The notes under the pieces were generated by a model that saw only the letters and a program-made list of their open reading frames with translations, was not told the origin of the DNA and did no database searches. From Clostridium sp. (GTDB lineage Bacteria; Bacillota; Clostridia; Lachnospirales; Lachnospiraceae): a stretch of 64,000 nucleotides of DNA. The stretch's first letter is position 1. Every line of letters begins with the position of its first letter. Location: contig JAGZZT010000003.1 of assembly GCA_018377235.1 (NCBI GenBank), positions 1 through 64,000 on the forward strand, read 5' to 3'. The position numbers and the translations under genes were made by a program. Positions 50,660 through 59,326 of the stretch are shown piece by piece.

Positions 50660-51751
50660 TTGAGTGAGAAGCAGTTTCGCAATAAGGTGTGCTTCGCCGC
50701 CTTTCTTTTCAGTCTCATGGTGGTGATGATTCACAGCTATAATGCAGATATGTTTCTGACGCTTCCCGCTTCCTCTCTGAGGGATCGGGCGGTATGGATT
50801 TTAGAGCATGTACTGGCGGATGTGCTGGGACCTGTAGCTGTGCCAGGTTTTTTCATGATTTCCGCCTATCAGTTTTACCGGAACTGTTCCTTTCGGGATG
50901 TCGCTCCTAAAATGGAGCGGAGAATCAGAACAGTACTGATTCCCTATCTGCTGTGGAACTTTTTTTATTATGCTGGTTATGCTTTGGCAGGGAAAATTCC
51001 CTTTCTGGCTGGGCTTTCCGACAAAACGGCGGTAGAACTCAGCATTCCGGCCATGGCAGAAGCAGTGCTTCATTTTACCTGCAATCCAGTGTTCTGGTAT
51101 ATGTATCAGTTGATTTTCCTCATTGCCCTGTCACCGGTTCTCTATCCGCTGTTAAAAAACAGGCTGATCGGGCTGGCAGCGCTTCTTCTGGAGCTTTACT
51201 GCATCAAAAAGCTGATTTATCTTCCAATTATAAATATGGATGCGTTGTTCTACTACAGCGCGGCGGCCTATGGAGCTCTTCACGGAAGATGGCTGGTGGA
51301 GGAAGGCTGGAAAAAAGAGCAGCCAGACAGGAGGATAGAGAGAGCAGAGAAGATAAAACGCTGGGAGCCGTGGCTGCGTCTTCTGACAGCTGCTGCTGGA
51401 ATCGGTCTGGCGGTTTATTTTTACCAGGGAATTACAGTCCGCCATTCTGTACTGGAGACAGTTCTGTACCGTTTTACCGTTCCTGTCACGCTTTGGGCGG
51501 CAGTATCGGGAACCAGACTTCCGGCGGCCAGAGAATGGATGAAATATGGATTTTTTCTCTATACGATTCATTTTATTCTGGCCAGGGGAATAAATAAGGC
51601 GGCGGCAATGGTTCTGCCTCATACGGCGGCAGCGGCCTTTCTGGTTTACCTGATAATCCCTGTTGTCTGCGTTATCACGGCCTGGAGTCTGGGAGGATTT
51701 CTGAAAAAATATACAGGGCCGTTCTGGCGTCTTATAAATGGAGGCAGATAG
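50660..51751 (+). CDS. Acyltransferase-3 family membrane protein
   Basis: A polytopic membrane acyltransferase (363 aa from the TTG at 50660). About ten helices are seen, and the first helix ends in the conserved IHSYN (active-site histidine region); VPGFFMISAYQFYR is also typical. It probably O-acylates a cell-surface sugar. The start is chosen because AGGAGAGGAG lies nine bases upstream; a longer reading from 50600 has no such site. Alternative starts remain possible. Confidence 0.85.
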   Translation: MSEKQFRNKVCFAAFLFSLMVVMIHSYNADMFLTLPASSLRDRAVWILEHVLADVLGPVAVPGFFMISAYQFYRNCSFRDVAPKMERRIRTVLIPYLLWNFFYYAGYALAGKIPFLAGLSDKTAVELSIPAMAEAVLHFTCNPVFWYMYQLIFLIALSPVLYPLLKNRLIGLAALLLELYCIKKLIYLPIINMDALFYYSAAAYGALHGRWLVEEGWKKEQPDRRIERAEKIKRWEPWLRLLTAAAGIGLAVYFYQGITVRHSVLETVLYRFTVPVTLWAAVSGTRLPAAREWMKYGFFLYTIHFILARGINKAAAMVLPHTAAAAFLVYLIIPVVCVITAWSLGGFLKKYTGPFWRLINGGR

Positions 51752-51800
51752 GCGGATGTGTGCTTCATAAGCCTTTGTCCGCTGATACTGTCATCTGGTG

Positions 51801-51846
51801 AAAAAGCCCGTTCAAGACTTCTGCATGCTGCTTGAACGGGCTTTTT
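51801..51846. terminator. Perfect bidirectional terminator
   Basis: A 16-bp stem (51801-51816 with 51831-51846) has an A-run on one side and a T-run on the other. It stands between the converging acyltransferase and methyltransferase genes. Confidence 0.92.
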
Positions 51847-51886
51847 TATGAAAGAAATTTTGTATCGGTGATTCGATTTGCCGCAT

Positions 51887-52756
51887 TTATGCTTCCCAGC
51901 GTCCGGAAGCGCCGCAGGGCAGCACCAGACCGCTGTCTGTGACAGGAAGGCCGATTTCCTCAGAGCGGACAGAACCGCCGAATTTTGGCATCAGCTCAGT
52001 AGAAAGCATATAGGTGAGGACAGCTGGAGCCAGGCCTGTGGTATAGGAATTGATCAGGTAAAATAAAGGCTGATCTGACAACAGTTTGGCACACAGCTGC
52101 ACAAACGGATGGATAGACTCCTCAATCTTCCAGATCTCCCCTTTGGGACCTCTTCCATAGGACGGAGGATCCATGATGATTCCGTCATAATGATTTCCGC
52201 GGCGGATTTCCCTTTCCACGAATTTGACGCAGTCATCCACAATCCATCGGATTGGAGCATCGGAAAGGCCGGAGGAACGGGCGTTTTCCTTTGCCCAGGC
52301 CACCATGCCCTTGGAAGCGTCTACGTGGGTCACATGGGCTCCCGCCTTGGCCGCGGCCAGAGTTGCGCCTCCTGTGTAGGCGAACAGGTTCAGCACCTTA
52401 ATCGGGCGTCCGGCTTTCCGTATTTTATCGCCGAACCAGTCCCAGTTAGCCGCCTGCTCCGGGAACAGACCAGTGTGCTTGAAGCTGAAAGGCTTCAGAT
52501 TGAAGGTTAATTCTTTGTAATGAATGCTCCACTGCTCCGGCAGATCGAAAAATTCCCATTCTCCGCCTCCCTTGGAACTTCTGTGGTAATGGCCGTTCAT
52601 ACGTTTCCAGCCTCTATTTTTCTTGGGCGTATCCCAGATAACCTGGGGATCTGGCCTGACCAGCAGATATTTACCCCAGCGCTCCAGCTTCTCTCCCTTG
52701 GAGCAGTCTAATACTTCATAATCTTTCCAGCCGTCAGCTATCCACATATCTATCAA
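51887..52756 (-). CDS. Class I SAM-dependent rRNA methyltransferase (RlmI/RlmK-like)
   Basis: A 289-residue methyltransferase. VLNLFAYTGGATLAAAKAGAHVTHVD is the SAM-binding glycine loop and acidic strand end. MDPPSYGRGPKGEIWK is the catalytic DPPxF/Y-type motif of the RlmI/RlmK group. The N-terminal PUA domain of RlmI seems absent. It probably methylates 23S rRNA, but the base is not predictable. It stands alone; its start follows AAGGAGATTGATAG. Confidence 0.88.
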   Translation of the reverse strand: MIDMWIADGWKDYEVLDCSKGEKLERWGKYLLVRPDPQVIWDTPKKNRGWKRMNGHYHRSSKGGGEWEFFDLPEQWSIHYKELTFNLKPFSFKHTGLFPEQAANWDWFGDKIRKAGRPIKVLNLFAYTGGATLAAAKAGAHVTHVDASKGMVAWAKENARSSGLSDAPIRWIVDDCVKFVEREIRRGNHYDGIIMDPPSYGRGPKGEIWKIEESIHPFVQLCAKLLSDQPLFYLINSYTTGLAPAVLTYMLSTELMPKFGGSVRSEEIGLPVTDSGLVLPCGASGRWEA

Positions 52757-52886
52757 TCTCCTTAATGTTCATTATTTTGTTTTGCAATCAGAGTGCAGAT
52801 TCTGAAAAATTCTATGTGTATTATATATGCCGCAGCAACAGGTGTCAAAGAGGTTTTTTGTTCTGCAGATATATCAGATTTTATGG

Positions 52887-53207
52887 TCAGGAGAATTTTA
52901 CCTTATAATTTTCTCCCCACTCAACCATAGCGTCTAAAACGGGTTTCAGACTGTATCCAGTTTCTGTCAATGTATATTCGGTATGCGGCGGTACCTCTGG
53001 GAACACTCGGCGCGTCAGCAGCCCGCTTTCTTCCATAGAACGTAAATTTGCGGTTAAAACCTTTTGAGAAATCGTCCCTATCGATTTTTTTAATTCCCCA
53101 AAGCGCTTTGTGCCCTCTAATAAATCGCGGATAATCAAAACTTTCCAACGGTCGCTAATTAGCATTAAGGTTGTTTCTACTGGACAAGCTGGTAATTCTT
53201 TTTCCAT
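52887..53207 (-). CDS. HxlR-family transcriptional regulator
   Basis: A 106-residue winged helix-turn-helix protein. CPVETTLMLISDRWKVLIIRDLLEG, with its early cysteine, and RFGELKKSIGTISQKVLTANLR are the HxlR hallmarks; the cysteine is the redox or electrophile sensor in several relatives. It is divergent from the NAD(P)-binding gene at 53352, its most likely target. It may derepress on electrophile or disulfide stress. Confidence 0.93.
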   Translation of the reverse strand: MEKELPACPVETTLMLISDRWKVLIIRDLLEGTKRFGELKKSIGTISQKVLTANLRSMEESGLLTRRVFPEVPPHTEYTLTETGYSLKPVLDAMVEWGENYKVKFS

Positions 53208-53241
53208 AAAATACCCTCGTTTCTTTCCATAGTTTCTTATT

Positions 53242-53270
53242 AGTAACTATAGCACAAAAAAGTGCTTACT
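53242..53270. promoter_or_regulatory. Imperfect inverted repeat in the HxlR divergent region
   Basis: AGTAA (53242-53246) and GCAC (53252-53255) mirror GTGC (53262-53265) and TTACT (53266-53270). It is a plausible HxlR-family operator between the divergent genes. Confidence 0.4.
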
Positions 53271-53351
53271 TTACGAATTTGCCTTACGGACATATCATAA
53301 TCCTGTAAACCAAAAAAAGCAATATGCAAATGAAAAACGGAGGTAACAGAT

Positions 53352-53981
53352 ATGAAGATTGCAGTTATTTGTGCAAATGGGAAAGAAGGTAAACTGATTG
53401 TAAAAGAAGCAATAGACAGAGGGCTTGATGTTACAGCGGTTGTGCGGGGAGAAAATCAATCTGCCGCAGCAAAGGTTATCAAAAAAGATCTGTTTGACCT
53501 GACTGCTTCTGACTTGACGGAGTTTGATGCAGTGATTGATGCTTTCGGCGCATGGACACCGGAAACACTTCCGCAGCACAGCACTTCTTTGAAACATCTC
53601 TGCGACCTTGTGAGCGGAAGAAATACCAGACTTCTGATTGTCGGCGGAGCGGGAAGCCTCTATGTAAACCAGGAGCATACAGCTCAGGTGATGGATAGCT
53701 CTGACTTCCCGGATATTTTTAAGCCGTTAGCTTTTAATATGGGTAAAGCATTGGAAGAACTTCGTGCCAGACATGATGTAAAGTGGACATATTTAAGCCC
53801 TGCCGGAGATTTTCAGGCAGAGGGCGTAAGAACTGGAAAATACATTCTGGGCGGCGAGGAACTGATTCTGAACTCGAAAGGTGAAAGTGTTATCAGCTAT
53901 GCAGACTATGCAATCGCTATGGTTGACGAAGCTGTAAGCGGAAGGCATATTCAGCAGAGAATTTCTGTTGTAGGAGAATAA
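53352..53981 (+). CDS. NAD(P)H-binding protein, atypical SDR
   Basis: A 209-residue NmrA/atypical-SDR-like protein. The N-terminal Rossmann strand reads KIAVICANGKEGKLIVKEAIDRG, with VTAVVRG at the cofactor-ribose strand and RLLIVGGAGSL in the middle. It lacks a clear YxxxK pair. Divergent transcription from an HxlR regulator is typical of such oxidoreductases induced by quinones or other electrophiles. GGAGG precedes the ATG. Confidence 0.88.
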   Translation: MKIAVICANGKEGKLIVKEAIDRGLDVTAVVRGENQSAAAKVIKKDLFDLTASDLTEFDAVIDAFGAWTPETLPQHSTSLKHLCDLVSGRNTRLLIVGGAGSLYVNQEHTAQVMDSSDFPDIFKPLAFNMGKALEELRARHDVKWTYLSPAGDFQAEGVRTGKYILGGEELILNSKGESVISYADYAIAMVDEAVSGRHIQQRISVVGE

Positions 53982-54025
53982 AGGTTTGTTTCCTCTTTCG
54001 TAATAGAATTGAAAGATTATTTTGC

Positions 54026-54054
54026 TTGAATATTTTACCTGCTCTTGTTAGAAT
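54026..54054 (+). promoter_or_regulatory. Promoter of the cell-wall-binding protein gene
   Basis: TTGAAT (54026-54031), 17 bases, TAGAAT (54049-54054), placed 41 bases before the ATG. Confidence 0.55.
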
Positions 54055-54095
54055 GGTACATAGGAATATAATCGAAATTTATAGGAGGAGCACAG

Positions 54096-55463
54096 ATGAA
54101 GAGAAAAGGGATTGCCGCAGCGGTTCTTTCTGTTATGCTGACTATGGCGGGCGCGGCGGTTTGCTTTGGCGCTTCGGGATGGCAGAAATCAGGCAGCAGC
54201 TGGGTATATTATGATACAAACGGACGCAAGGTGACCAATGAATGGAAGAAGGGAGCCGATGGGCTGTGGAGATATCTCGATTATAATGGAAATATGGCGC
54301 TGAATTCCTGGGTGGATGGAGATTATTATGTAGATTCCAACGGCATTATGGTAGCTGGAAAATGGATGAAGCTTGCGAAGAAGGACGACAGCTGGGACAA
54401 TAATGCAGAGCAGGCATGGTATTATTTTACAAGCGACGGCAGGGCGGCTTCTGACAGCTGGCAGAAGATTTCCGACAAATGGTACTATTTTAACAGTGAC
54501 GGAGAGATGCAGACTGGCTGGGCTGATGACGATCTCTATTATCTGGGAGATGACGGAACCATGCGCACAGGCTGGCAGTATCTGGAGGATCCGGACGCCG
54601 ATGATAATGACAATGACGATGTCCGCCCCTACGAGGACGACGAGGATCACCACTGGTACTATTTCCAGAGCTCCGGAAAACGCTGTGTCCCGGAGACAGG
54701 CGGTGACAGTTATAAGAAGTACAAAATCGACGGTGTAAATTATTATTTTGATGAAGAAGGACGGATGCAGACTGGCTGGATCTGTGTCAGCGGTGATGAA
54801 GACAATTTTAAAGATTACCGTTACCTGCAGGATAATGGGAAGCTGACGACAGGCTGGTATTCCACCTATCCGCCGGAGGACTACGAGGGCGATGTGGAGG
54901 ACGAAGTGCAGTGGTATTATTTCGGAAATGACGGTGAGCCGAAGGTAGGACCGTCTATCGAAAACGCTTCAGTCAAGGATCTGGAGAAGATTAACGGCAT
55001 TACCTATCTGTTTGATGAAAATGGAAATCCTGTTTACGGGCTTCGTAACCTGAATAATGGAAACGATTTTGAAACGTATTACTTCGGTGACAGACAGACA
55101 AGCTCTGTGCAGAAGGGAAAGATGACCATTGAGGAAGGCGATGGAACCAAGAGCGAATTTTACTTCACAGAGTCCGGCGGAAAGGCAGGCCGCGGCTTTA
55201 CAGGCGTGAAGAACAATTACCTGTTCTATAAAGGAAAGCTTCAGGAGGCTGACGACGGAACCAAGTATGAGGTAATCTGCGTAGAAGGCAAGAATTATCT
55301 GGTCAATACATCCGGAAAGGTTATGGAAGATACGACAGTCAAGGATTCCAGCGGCACCAAGTTCGAGACGAACAAAACGGGCATTGTGGTGAAGGTGGAC
55401 AAGGAATCTGACAATGGAGACGAGTATGCGAGAGATCCATACGAGCCGGTAGAGTGGGACTAA
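54096..55463 (+). CDS. Secreted cell-wall-binding repeat protein
   Basis: A 455-residue exported protein. A signal peptide (MKRKGIAAAVLSVMLTMAG, cleavage near CFGA-SG) is followed by aromatic-glycine repeats of the choline-binding/CW_binding type (SSWVYYDTNG, DKWYYFNSDGEMQTGW, NYYFDEEGRMQTGW). Acidic stretches rich in D and E separate them. No catalytic domain is seen, so it probably adheres to wall or polymer. AGGAGGAG precedes the ATG. The repeats fade towards the C-terminus. Confidence 0.88.
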   Translation: MKRKGIAAAVLSVMLTMAGAAVCFGASGWQKSGSSWVYYDTNGRKVTNEWKKGADGLWRYLDYNGNMALNSWVDGDYYVDSNGIMVAGKWMKLAKKDDSWDNNAEQAWYYFTSDGRAASDSWQKISDKWYYFNSDGEMQTGWADDDLYYLGDDGTMRTGWQYLEDPDADDNDNDDVRPYEDDEDHHWYYFQSSGKRCVPETGGDSYKKYKIDGVNYYFDEEGRMQTGWICVSGDEDNFKDYRYLQDNGKLTTGWYSTYPPEDYEGDVEDEVQWYYFGNDGEPKVGPSIENASVKDLEKINGITYLFDENGNPVYGLRNLNNGNDFETYYFGDRQTSSVQKGKMTIEEGDGTKSEFYFTESGGKAGRGFTGVKNNYLFYKGKLQEADDGTKYEVICVEGKNYLVNTSGKVMEDTTVKDSSGTKFETNKTGIVVKVDKESDNGDEYARDPYEPVEWD

Positions 55464-55481
55464 GCAAATAAGCATTATAAT

Positions 55482-55544
55482 AAGGAAGAAGAGAGAATTT
55501 TCCCGAATCGGCAAAGCCACAAGAAAGTTTTCTTTCTTCCTTTT
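55482..55544 (+). terminator. Terminator after the cell-wall-binding protein gene
   Basis: AAGGAAGAA (55482-55490) pairs with TTCTTCCTT (55534-55542). Alternatively AAGAAAG/CTTTCTT (55521-55538) forms a compact hairpin. Ts follow. Confidence 0.5.
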
Positions 55545-55625
55545 ATAGTTTCAGAGGAAGCGGCAGACTGGGCAGGTGTCATGTAACGGCAATTTTGCAG
55601 CCTTTTCCTATTTACAAATTCCACT

Positions 55626-55690
55626 ACAGAAAAAGAAATGTTTTCGGTGACTAAGCCTTTGATGGAACAGGAAAACATTTCTTTTTCTGT
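55626..55690. repeat. Loop-conserved hairpin, copy E
   Basis: A perfect 20-bp stem (55626-55645 with 55671-55690) closes a 25-base loop that begins GGTGACTAAGCCTTTGATGG and ends AACAG. The loop matches copies A and B. It lies between the previous gene's terminator and the S10 promoter. Confidence 0.85.
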
Positions 55691-55782
55691 GCCATAACCC
55701 GGTTCCGTCATTCTGCACAAAAACATCAAAAACAGGCCGTAATTTTCTAAGGAAAAATCGGCGAAAAAAGTAGAAAAATCCC

Positions 55783-55811
55783 TTGCAATTACAGGAAACA
55801 TATGATATGAT
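55783..55811 (+). promoter_or_regulatory. Promoter of the S10-spc ribosomal operon
   Basis: TTGCAA (55783-55788), a 17-base spacer and TATGAT (55806-55811). Confidence 0.8.
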
Positions 55812-56042
55812 ACAGAGGCTGTGGCATGATAGCAATGAAGCGCGAGGTTGCTGCCTGAGAGATGGCAGGTTTTCCGTGGAGCGAATGTCAAGTTAGGAAA
55901 CTGGCGACAAGTCACTGTACAACTTTAGAGAATACCTAATATATGGAGGATTCAGTGTGGAGTTTTGTATGACACACACGGATATGTGTACAGTCACCGC
56001 TTGTCGTGCTTCAAATAGTACGAAAAGGAGGCGACTTTTTTT
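55812..56042 (+). promoter_or_regulatory. Long structured leader of the S10 operon
   Basis: About 220 untranslated bases precede rpsJ, with GC-rich inverted segments (GCCTGAGAGATGGC, GTGTGTCATAC-like pairs around 55960-56000). Leaders of S10 operons often bind L4 or another operon protein to control the operon. The position and structure fit, but the binding protein is inferred. GGAGGCG then precedes rpsJ. Confidence 0.55.
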
Positions 56043-56360
56043 ATGGCAAGTCAAGTAATGAGAATCACACTTAAAGCTTATGATCATCAGCTGGTTGACC
56101 AGTCTGCTGCAAAAATCATTGAGACTGTAAAGAAGAACGGATCAAAGGTGAGCGGACCGGTGCCGTTACCAACTAAGAAAGAGGTTGTAACAATCTTAAG
56201 AGCTGTTCATAAGTACAAAGATTCCAGAGAGCAGTTTGAGCAGAGAACTCACAAGAGACTCATCGACATCATCACACCAAGCCAGAAGACAGTGGATGCT
56301 TTATCCAGACTGGAAATGCCGGCTGGCGTTTACATCAACATCAAGATGAAAAACAAATAA
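56043..56360 (+). CDS. rpsJ: Ribosomal protein S10
   Basis: S10 (105 aa) of the small subunit. MRITLKAYDHQLVDQSAAKIIE at the N-terminus and the loop GPVPLPTKKE are diagnostic. It also serves as NusE in transcription antitermination in characterised bacteria. It is the first gene of the S10-spc operon, behind a long leader and an AAGGAGG ribosome binding site. Confidence 0.98.
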   Translation: MASQVMRITLKAYDHQLVDQSAAKIIETVKKNGSKVSGPVPLPTKKEVVTILRAVHKYKDSREQFEQRTHKRLIDIITPSQKTVDALSRLEMPAGVYINIKMKNK

Positions 56361-56413
56361 GATTTGTCAGTTATCCTGAAGGGTTTAGATAGATTTCTGG
56401 ACTGTTCTAGGAT

Positions 56414-56435
56414 GAACGCGGAAAATCCCGCGTTC
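56414..56435 (+). promoter_or_regulatory. Hairpin in the S10-L3 spacer
   Basis: GAACGCGG (56414-56421) pairs perfectly with CCGCGTTC (56428-56435) around six bases. There is no U-tract, so it is likely a processing or stability element within the operon mRNA. Confidence 0.55.
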
Positions 56436-56464
56436 CGCTGTAGAAAAAGACAGGAGGTCAAAAA

Positions 56465-57100
56465 ATGAAGAAAGCGATTTTAGCTACAAAAGTTGGAATG
56501 ACTCAGATTTTCAACGAAGACGGAGTTTTAACTCCAGTAACAGTTCTTCAGGCTGGACCATGTGTGGTTACACAGGTTAAGACAGCAGAGAACGACGGTT
56601 ACGATGCAGTACAGGTTGGTTATGTTGACAAGAGAGAGAAACTTGTTACAAAGCCAGTTAAGGGACACTTCGATAAGGCAGGAGTTTCCTACAAGAGATA
56701 TGTCAGAGAGTTCCGTTTCGAGAATGCTTCCGAGTATTCTGTAAAGGACGAGATTAAGGCAGACATCTTCGCAGCAGGCGACAAGATTGACGCAACTGCT
56801 GTTTCCAAGGGTAAAGGATTCCAGGGTGCCATCAAGAGACATGGTCAGCACAGAGGACCTATGGCTCACGGTTCCAAGTTCCATCGTCACCAGGGTTCCA
56901 ATGGTTCCGCTACAACACCAGGACGCGTATTTAAGGGCAAAGGCATGCCAGGACACATGGGTAACGTAAAGGTTACAATCCAGAACCTGGAAATCGTAAG
57001 AGTAGATGCTGAGAACAGCCTGATCCTTGTTAAGGGCGCTGTGCCAGGACCAAAGAAATCCTTAGTAACAATTAAAGAGACTGTTAAAGCTCGTAAGTAA
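56465..57100 (+). CDS. rplC: Ribosomal protein L3
   Basis: L3 (211 aa) starts AILATKVGMTQIFNEDG and carries the central loop GFQGAIKRHGQHRGPMAHGSKFHRH that reaches the peptidyl-transferase centre, then GRVFKGKGMPGHMG. It is an early-assembling large-subunit protein. AGGAGG lies just upstream. It is the second gene of the operon. Confidence 0.98.
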   Translation: MKKAILATKVGMTQIFNEDGVLTPVTVLQAGPCVVTQVKTAENDGYDAVQVGYVDKREKLVTKPVKGHFDKAGVSYKRYVREFRFENASEYSVKDEIKADIFAAGDKIDATAVSKGKGFQGAIKRHGQHRGPMAHGSKFHRHQGSNGSATTPGRVFKGKGMPGHMGNVKVTIQNLEIVRVDAENSLILVKGAVPGPKKSLVTIKETVKARK

Positions 57101-57128
57101 GGCTTAATAGGAAAGGAGGAACATACAG

Positions 57129-57743
57129 ATGGCAAACGTATCTGTTTACAATATTGAAGGCAACGAAGTTGGCACATTAGAGTTAAACGATGCTGTATTC
57201 GGCGTAGAAGTGAACGAGCACCTGGTTCACCTTGCTGTTGTAGCTCAGTTAGCCAACAAGCGTCAGGGAACACAGAAGGCTAAGACACGTTCCGAAGTTT
57301 CCGGCGGAGGAAGAAAACCGTGGAGACAGAAGGGAACAGGCCACGCAAGACAGGGTTCAACAAGAGCTCCGCAGTGGACAGGCGGCGGCGTAGTATTCGC
57401 TCCGACACCACGCGATTATACAATCCGCTTAAACAAGAAGGAGAAGAGACTGGCTCTCAAATCCGCTCTTACAAGCAGAGTAAACGAGAACAAGTTCATC
57501 GTAGTTGATGAGTTAAACTTCGCAGAGATCAAGACAAAGAAATTTGCTGAGGTTATGAAGAACTTAAAGGTTGAGAAGGCCCTGGTAGTAGGCGCTGACG
57601 AGAACGCTGCATTATCTGCAAGAAACATTCCTACAGTTAAGACAGCTTTCGTAAACACAATCAACGTATATGACATTCTGAAATACAACACAGTAGTAGC
57701 AACTAAGGCTGCTGTAGCTTCTATCGAGGAGGTGTACGCATAA
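57129..57743 (+). CDS. rplD: Ribosomal protein L4
   Basis: L4 (204 aa). The loop that lines the exit tunnel contains KTRSEVSGGGRKPWRQKGTG and ARQGSTRAPQWTGGG. In several bacteria L4 also represses the S10 operon through its leader, which would match the long leader upstream. Its stop overlaps the L23 start (TAATG). Confidence 0.98.
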   Translation: MANVSVYNIEGNEVGTLELNDAVFGVEVNEHLVHLAVVAQLANKRQGTQKAKTRSEVSGGGRKPWRQKGTGHARQGSTRAPQWTGGGVVFAPTPRDYTIRLNKKEKRLALKSALTSRVNENKFIVVDELNFAEIKTKKFAEVMKNLKVEKALVVGADENAALSARNIPTVKTAFVNTINVYDILKYNTVVATKAAVASIEEVYA

Positions 57744-58042
57744 TGGCAAATATTCAGTACTATGATGTAATCCTCAAGCCAGTCGTAACTGAGAAGAGCA
57801 TGAACGCTATGAGCGAGAAGAAATACACTTTCTTAGTTCACACAGAGGCAAACAAGACCATGATTAAAGAGGCTGTTGAGAAAATGTTCCCAGGAACTAA
57901 GGTAGCAGCTGTAAGCACCATGAACCTTGACGGAAAGACAAAGAGAAGAGGCATGGTATTCGGTAAGACTGCAAAGACAAAGAAGGCAATCGTAAAGCTG
58001 ACAGAGGACAGCAAGGAGATTGAAATCTTCGCAGGACTTTAA
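57743..58042 (+). CDS. rplW: Ribosomal protein L23
   Basis: L23 (99 aa) sits at the tunnel exit and docks trigger factor and SRP. VILKPVVTEKSMNAMSEKKYTF and the C-terminal GKTAKTKKAIVKL are typical. It overlaps rplD by one base, so translation is coupled. Confidence 0.98.
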   Translation: MANIQYYDVILKPVVTEKSMNAMSEKKYTFLVHTEANKTMIKEAVEKMFPGTKVAAVSTMNLDGKTKRRGMVFGKTAKTKKAIVKLTEDSKEIEIFAGL

Positions 58043-58055
58043 TTAAGAAGAAGCG

Positions 58056-58136
58056 GCGAACACTATGTCGCTTTATAGAGAACACACCAGGAGGCGTTGT
58101 AGCCTTCGGCAATAACCGGATGAACACTATATCCGG
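58056..58136 (+). promoter_or_regulatory. Paired hairpins sharing a loop in the L23-L2 spacer
   Basis: GCGA/TCGC (58056-58059 and 58068-58071) and CCGGAT/ATCCGG (58116-58121 and 58131-58136) both enclose the sequence (GA)ACACTAT. A third GAACAC occurs between them. The second stem is strong. Confidence 0.5.
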
Positions 58137-58157
58137 CATCAGAAAGGAGTTTAAGTC

Positions 58158-58997
58158 ATGGGAATTAAAACATATGGCCCATATACACCTTCCAGAAGAC
58201 ATATGACCGGCTCTGATTTCTCCGAGATTACAAAGGCAACACCAGAGAAATCCTTAGTAGTATCTTTAAAGAAGAACGCTGGCCGTAATAATCAGGGTAA
58301 AATCACTGTGAGACACCGCGGAGGCGGCTCCAGAAGAAAATACAGAATCATCGATTTCAAGAGAAATAAGAAGGATGGTATTCCGGCAACCGTTATCGGT
58401 ATCGAGTACGATCCGAACAGAACAGCAAACATCGCTTTAATCTGCTACGCAGACGGCGAGAAGGCATACATTCTGGCACCACAGGGACTGACAGTTGGTA
58501 CAAAGGTTATGTCCGGTCCGGACGCTGAGGCGAAGGTAGGAAACTGCTTACCGCTTTCCGAGATTCCGGTTGGTGCTCAGATTCACAATATCGAGCTCTA
58601 TCCAGGAAAGGGTGGACAGCTGGTTCGTTCCGCTGGTAACTCCGCTCAGTTAATGGCTAAAGAGGGCAAGTACGCCACATTAAGATTACCTTCCGGTGAG
58701 ATGAGAATGGTTCCGATTATCTGCCGCGCTACTATCGGCGTTGTAGGAAACGGAGATCACAACCTGATTAACATTGGTAAGGCTGGTAGAAAACGTCACA
58801 TGGGTATCAGACCTACAGTCCGCGGTTCCGTTATGAACCCGAATGACCATCCACACGGTGGTGGTGAGGGTAAGACTGGTATCGGTCGTCCAGGCCCATG
58901 CACACCTTGGGGCAAGCCAGCTCTTGGTCTTAAGACAAGAAAGAAACACAAACAGTCCAACAAGTTAATCGTAAGAAGACGAAACGCTAACAAGTAA
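58158..58997 (+). CDS. rplB: Ribosomal protein L2
   Basis: L2 (279 aa), one of the most conserved large-subunit proteins, needed for subunit joining and peptidyl transfer. GIKTYGPYTPSRR, NNQGKITVRHRGGGSRR and the C-terminal VMNPNDHPHGGGEGK with its conserved histidine are intact. AGAAAGGAG precedes the ATG. It follows rplW after an unusually structured 115-base spacer. Confidence 0.98.
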   Translation: MGIKTYGPYTPSRRHMTGSDFSEITKATPEKSLVVSLKKNAGRNNQGKITVRHRGGGSRRKYRIIDFKRNKKDGIPATVIGIEYDPNRTANIALICYADGEKAYILAPQGLTVGTKVMSGPDAEAKVGNCLPLSEIPVGAQIHNIELYPGKGGQLVRSAGNSAQLMAKEGKYATLRLPSGEMRMVPIICRATIGVVGNGDHNLINIGKAGRKRHMGIRPTVRGSVMNPNDHPHGGGEGKTGIGRPGPCTPWGKPALGLKTRKKHKQSNKLIVRRRNANK

Positions 58998-59019
58998 TCG
59001 TTTGATAGGAGGTAATTAA

Positions 59020-59298
59020 ATGGCTCGTTCACTTAAAAAAGGACCATTTGCAGACGCGCATCTTTTAAAGAAAGTCGACGCTATGAACGCAGCAGGCCAG
59101 AAGCAGGTTATTAAGACCTGGTCCCGCCGTTCCACTATCTTCCCACAGATGGTAGGACACACAATTGCAGTTCATGACGGAAGAAAACATGTTCCGGTAT
59201 ACGTAACAGAGGATATGGTAGGACACAAGCTCGGCGAGTTCGTTGCCACAAGAACTTACAGAGGCCACGGCAAGGACGAGAAGAAGTCCCGTCGATAG
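59020..59298 (+). CDS. rpsS: Ribosomal protein S19
   Basis: S19 (92 aa) of the small-subunit head. MARSLKKGPFADAHLLKKVDAMN and HTIAVHDGRKHVPVY are typical, as is the end FVATRTYRGHGKDEKKSRR. GATAGGAGG lies upstream. It occupies its usual place after rplB. Confidence 0.98.
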   Translation: MARSLKKGPFADAHLLKKVDAMNAAGQKQVIKTWSRRSTIFPQMVGHTIAVHDGRKHVPVYVTEDMVGHKLGEFVATRTYRGHGKDEKKSRR

Positions 59299-59326
59299 AC
59301 TTAAGCTTTGAAAGGAGGTTTTACAA

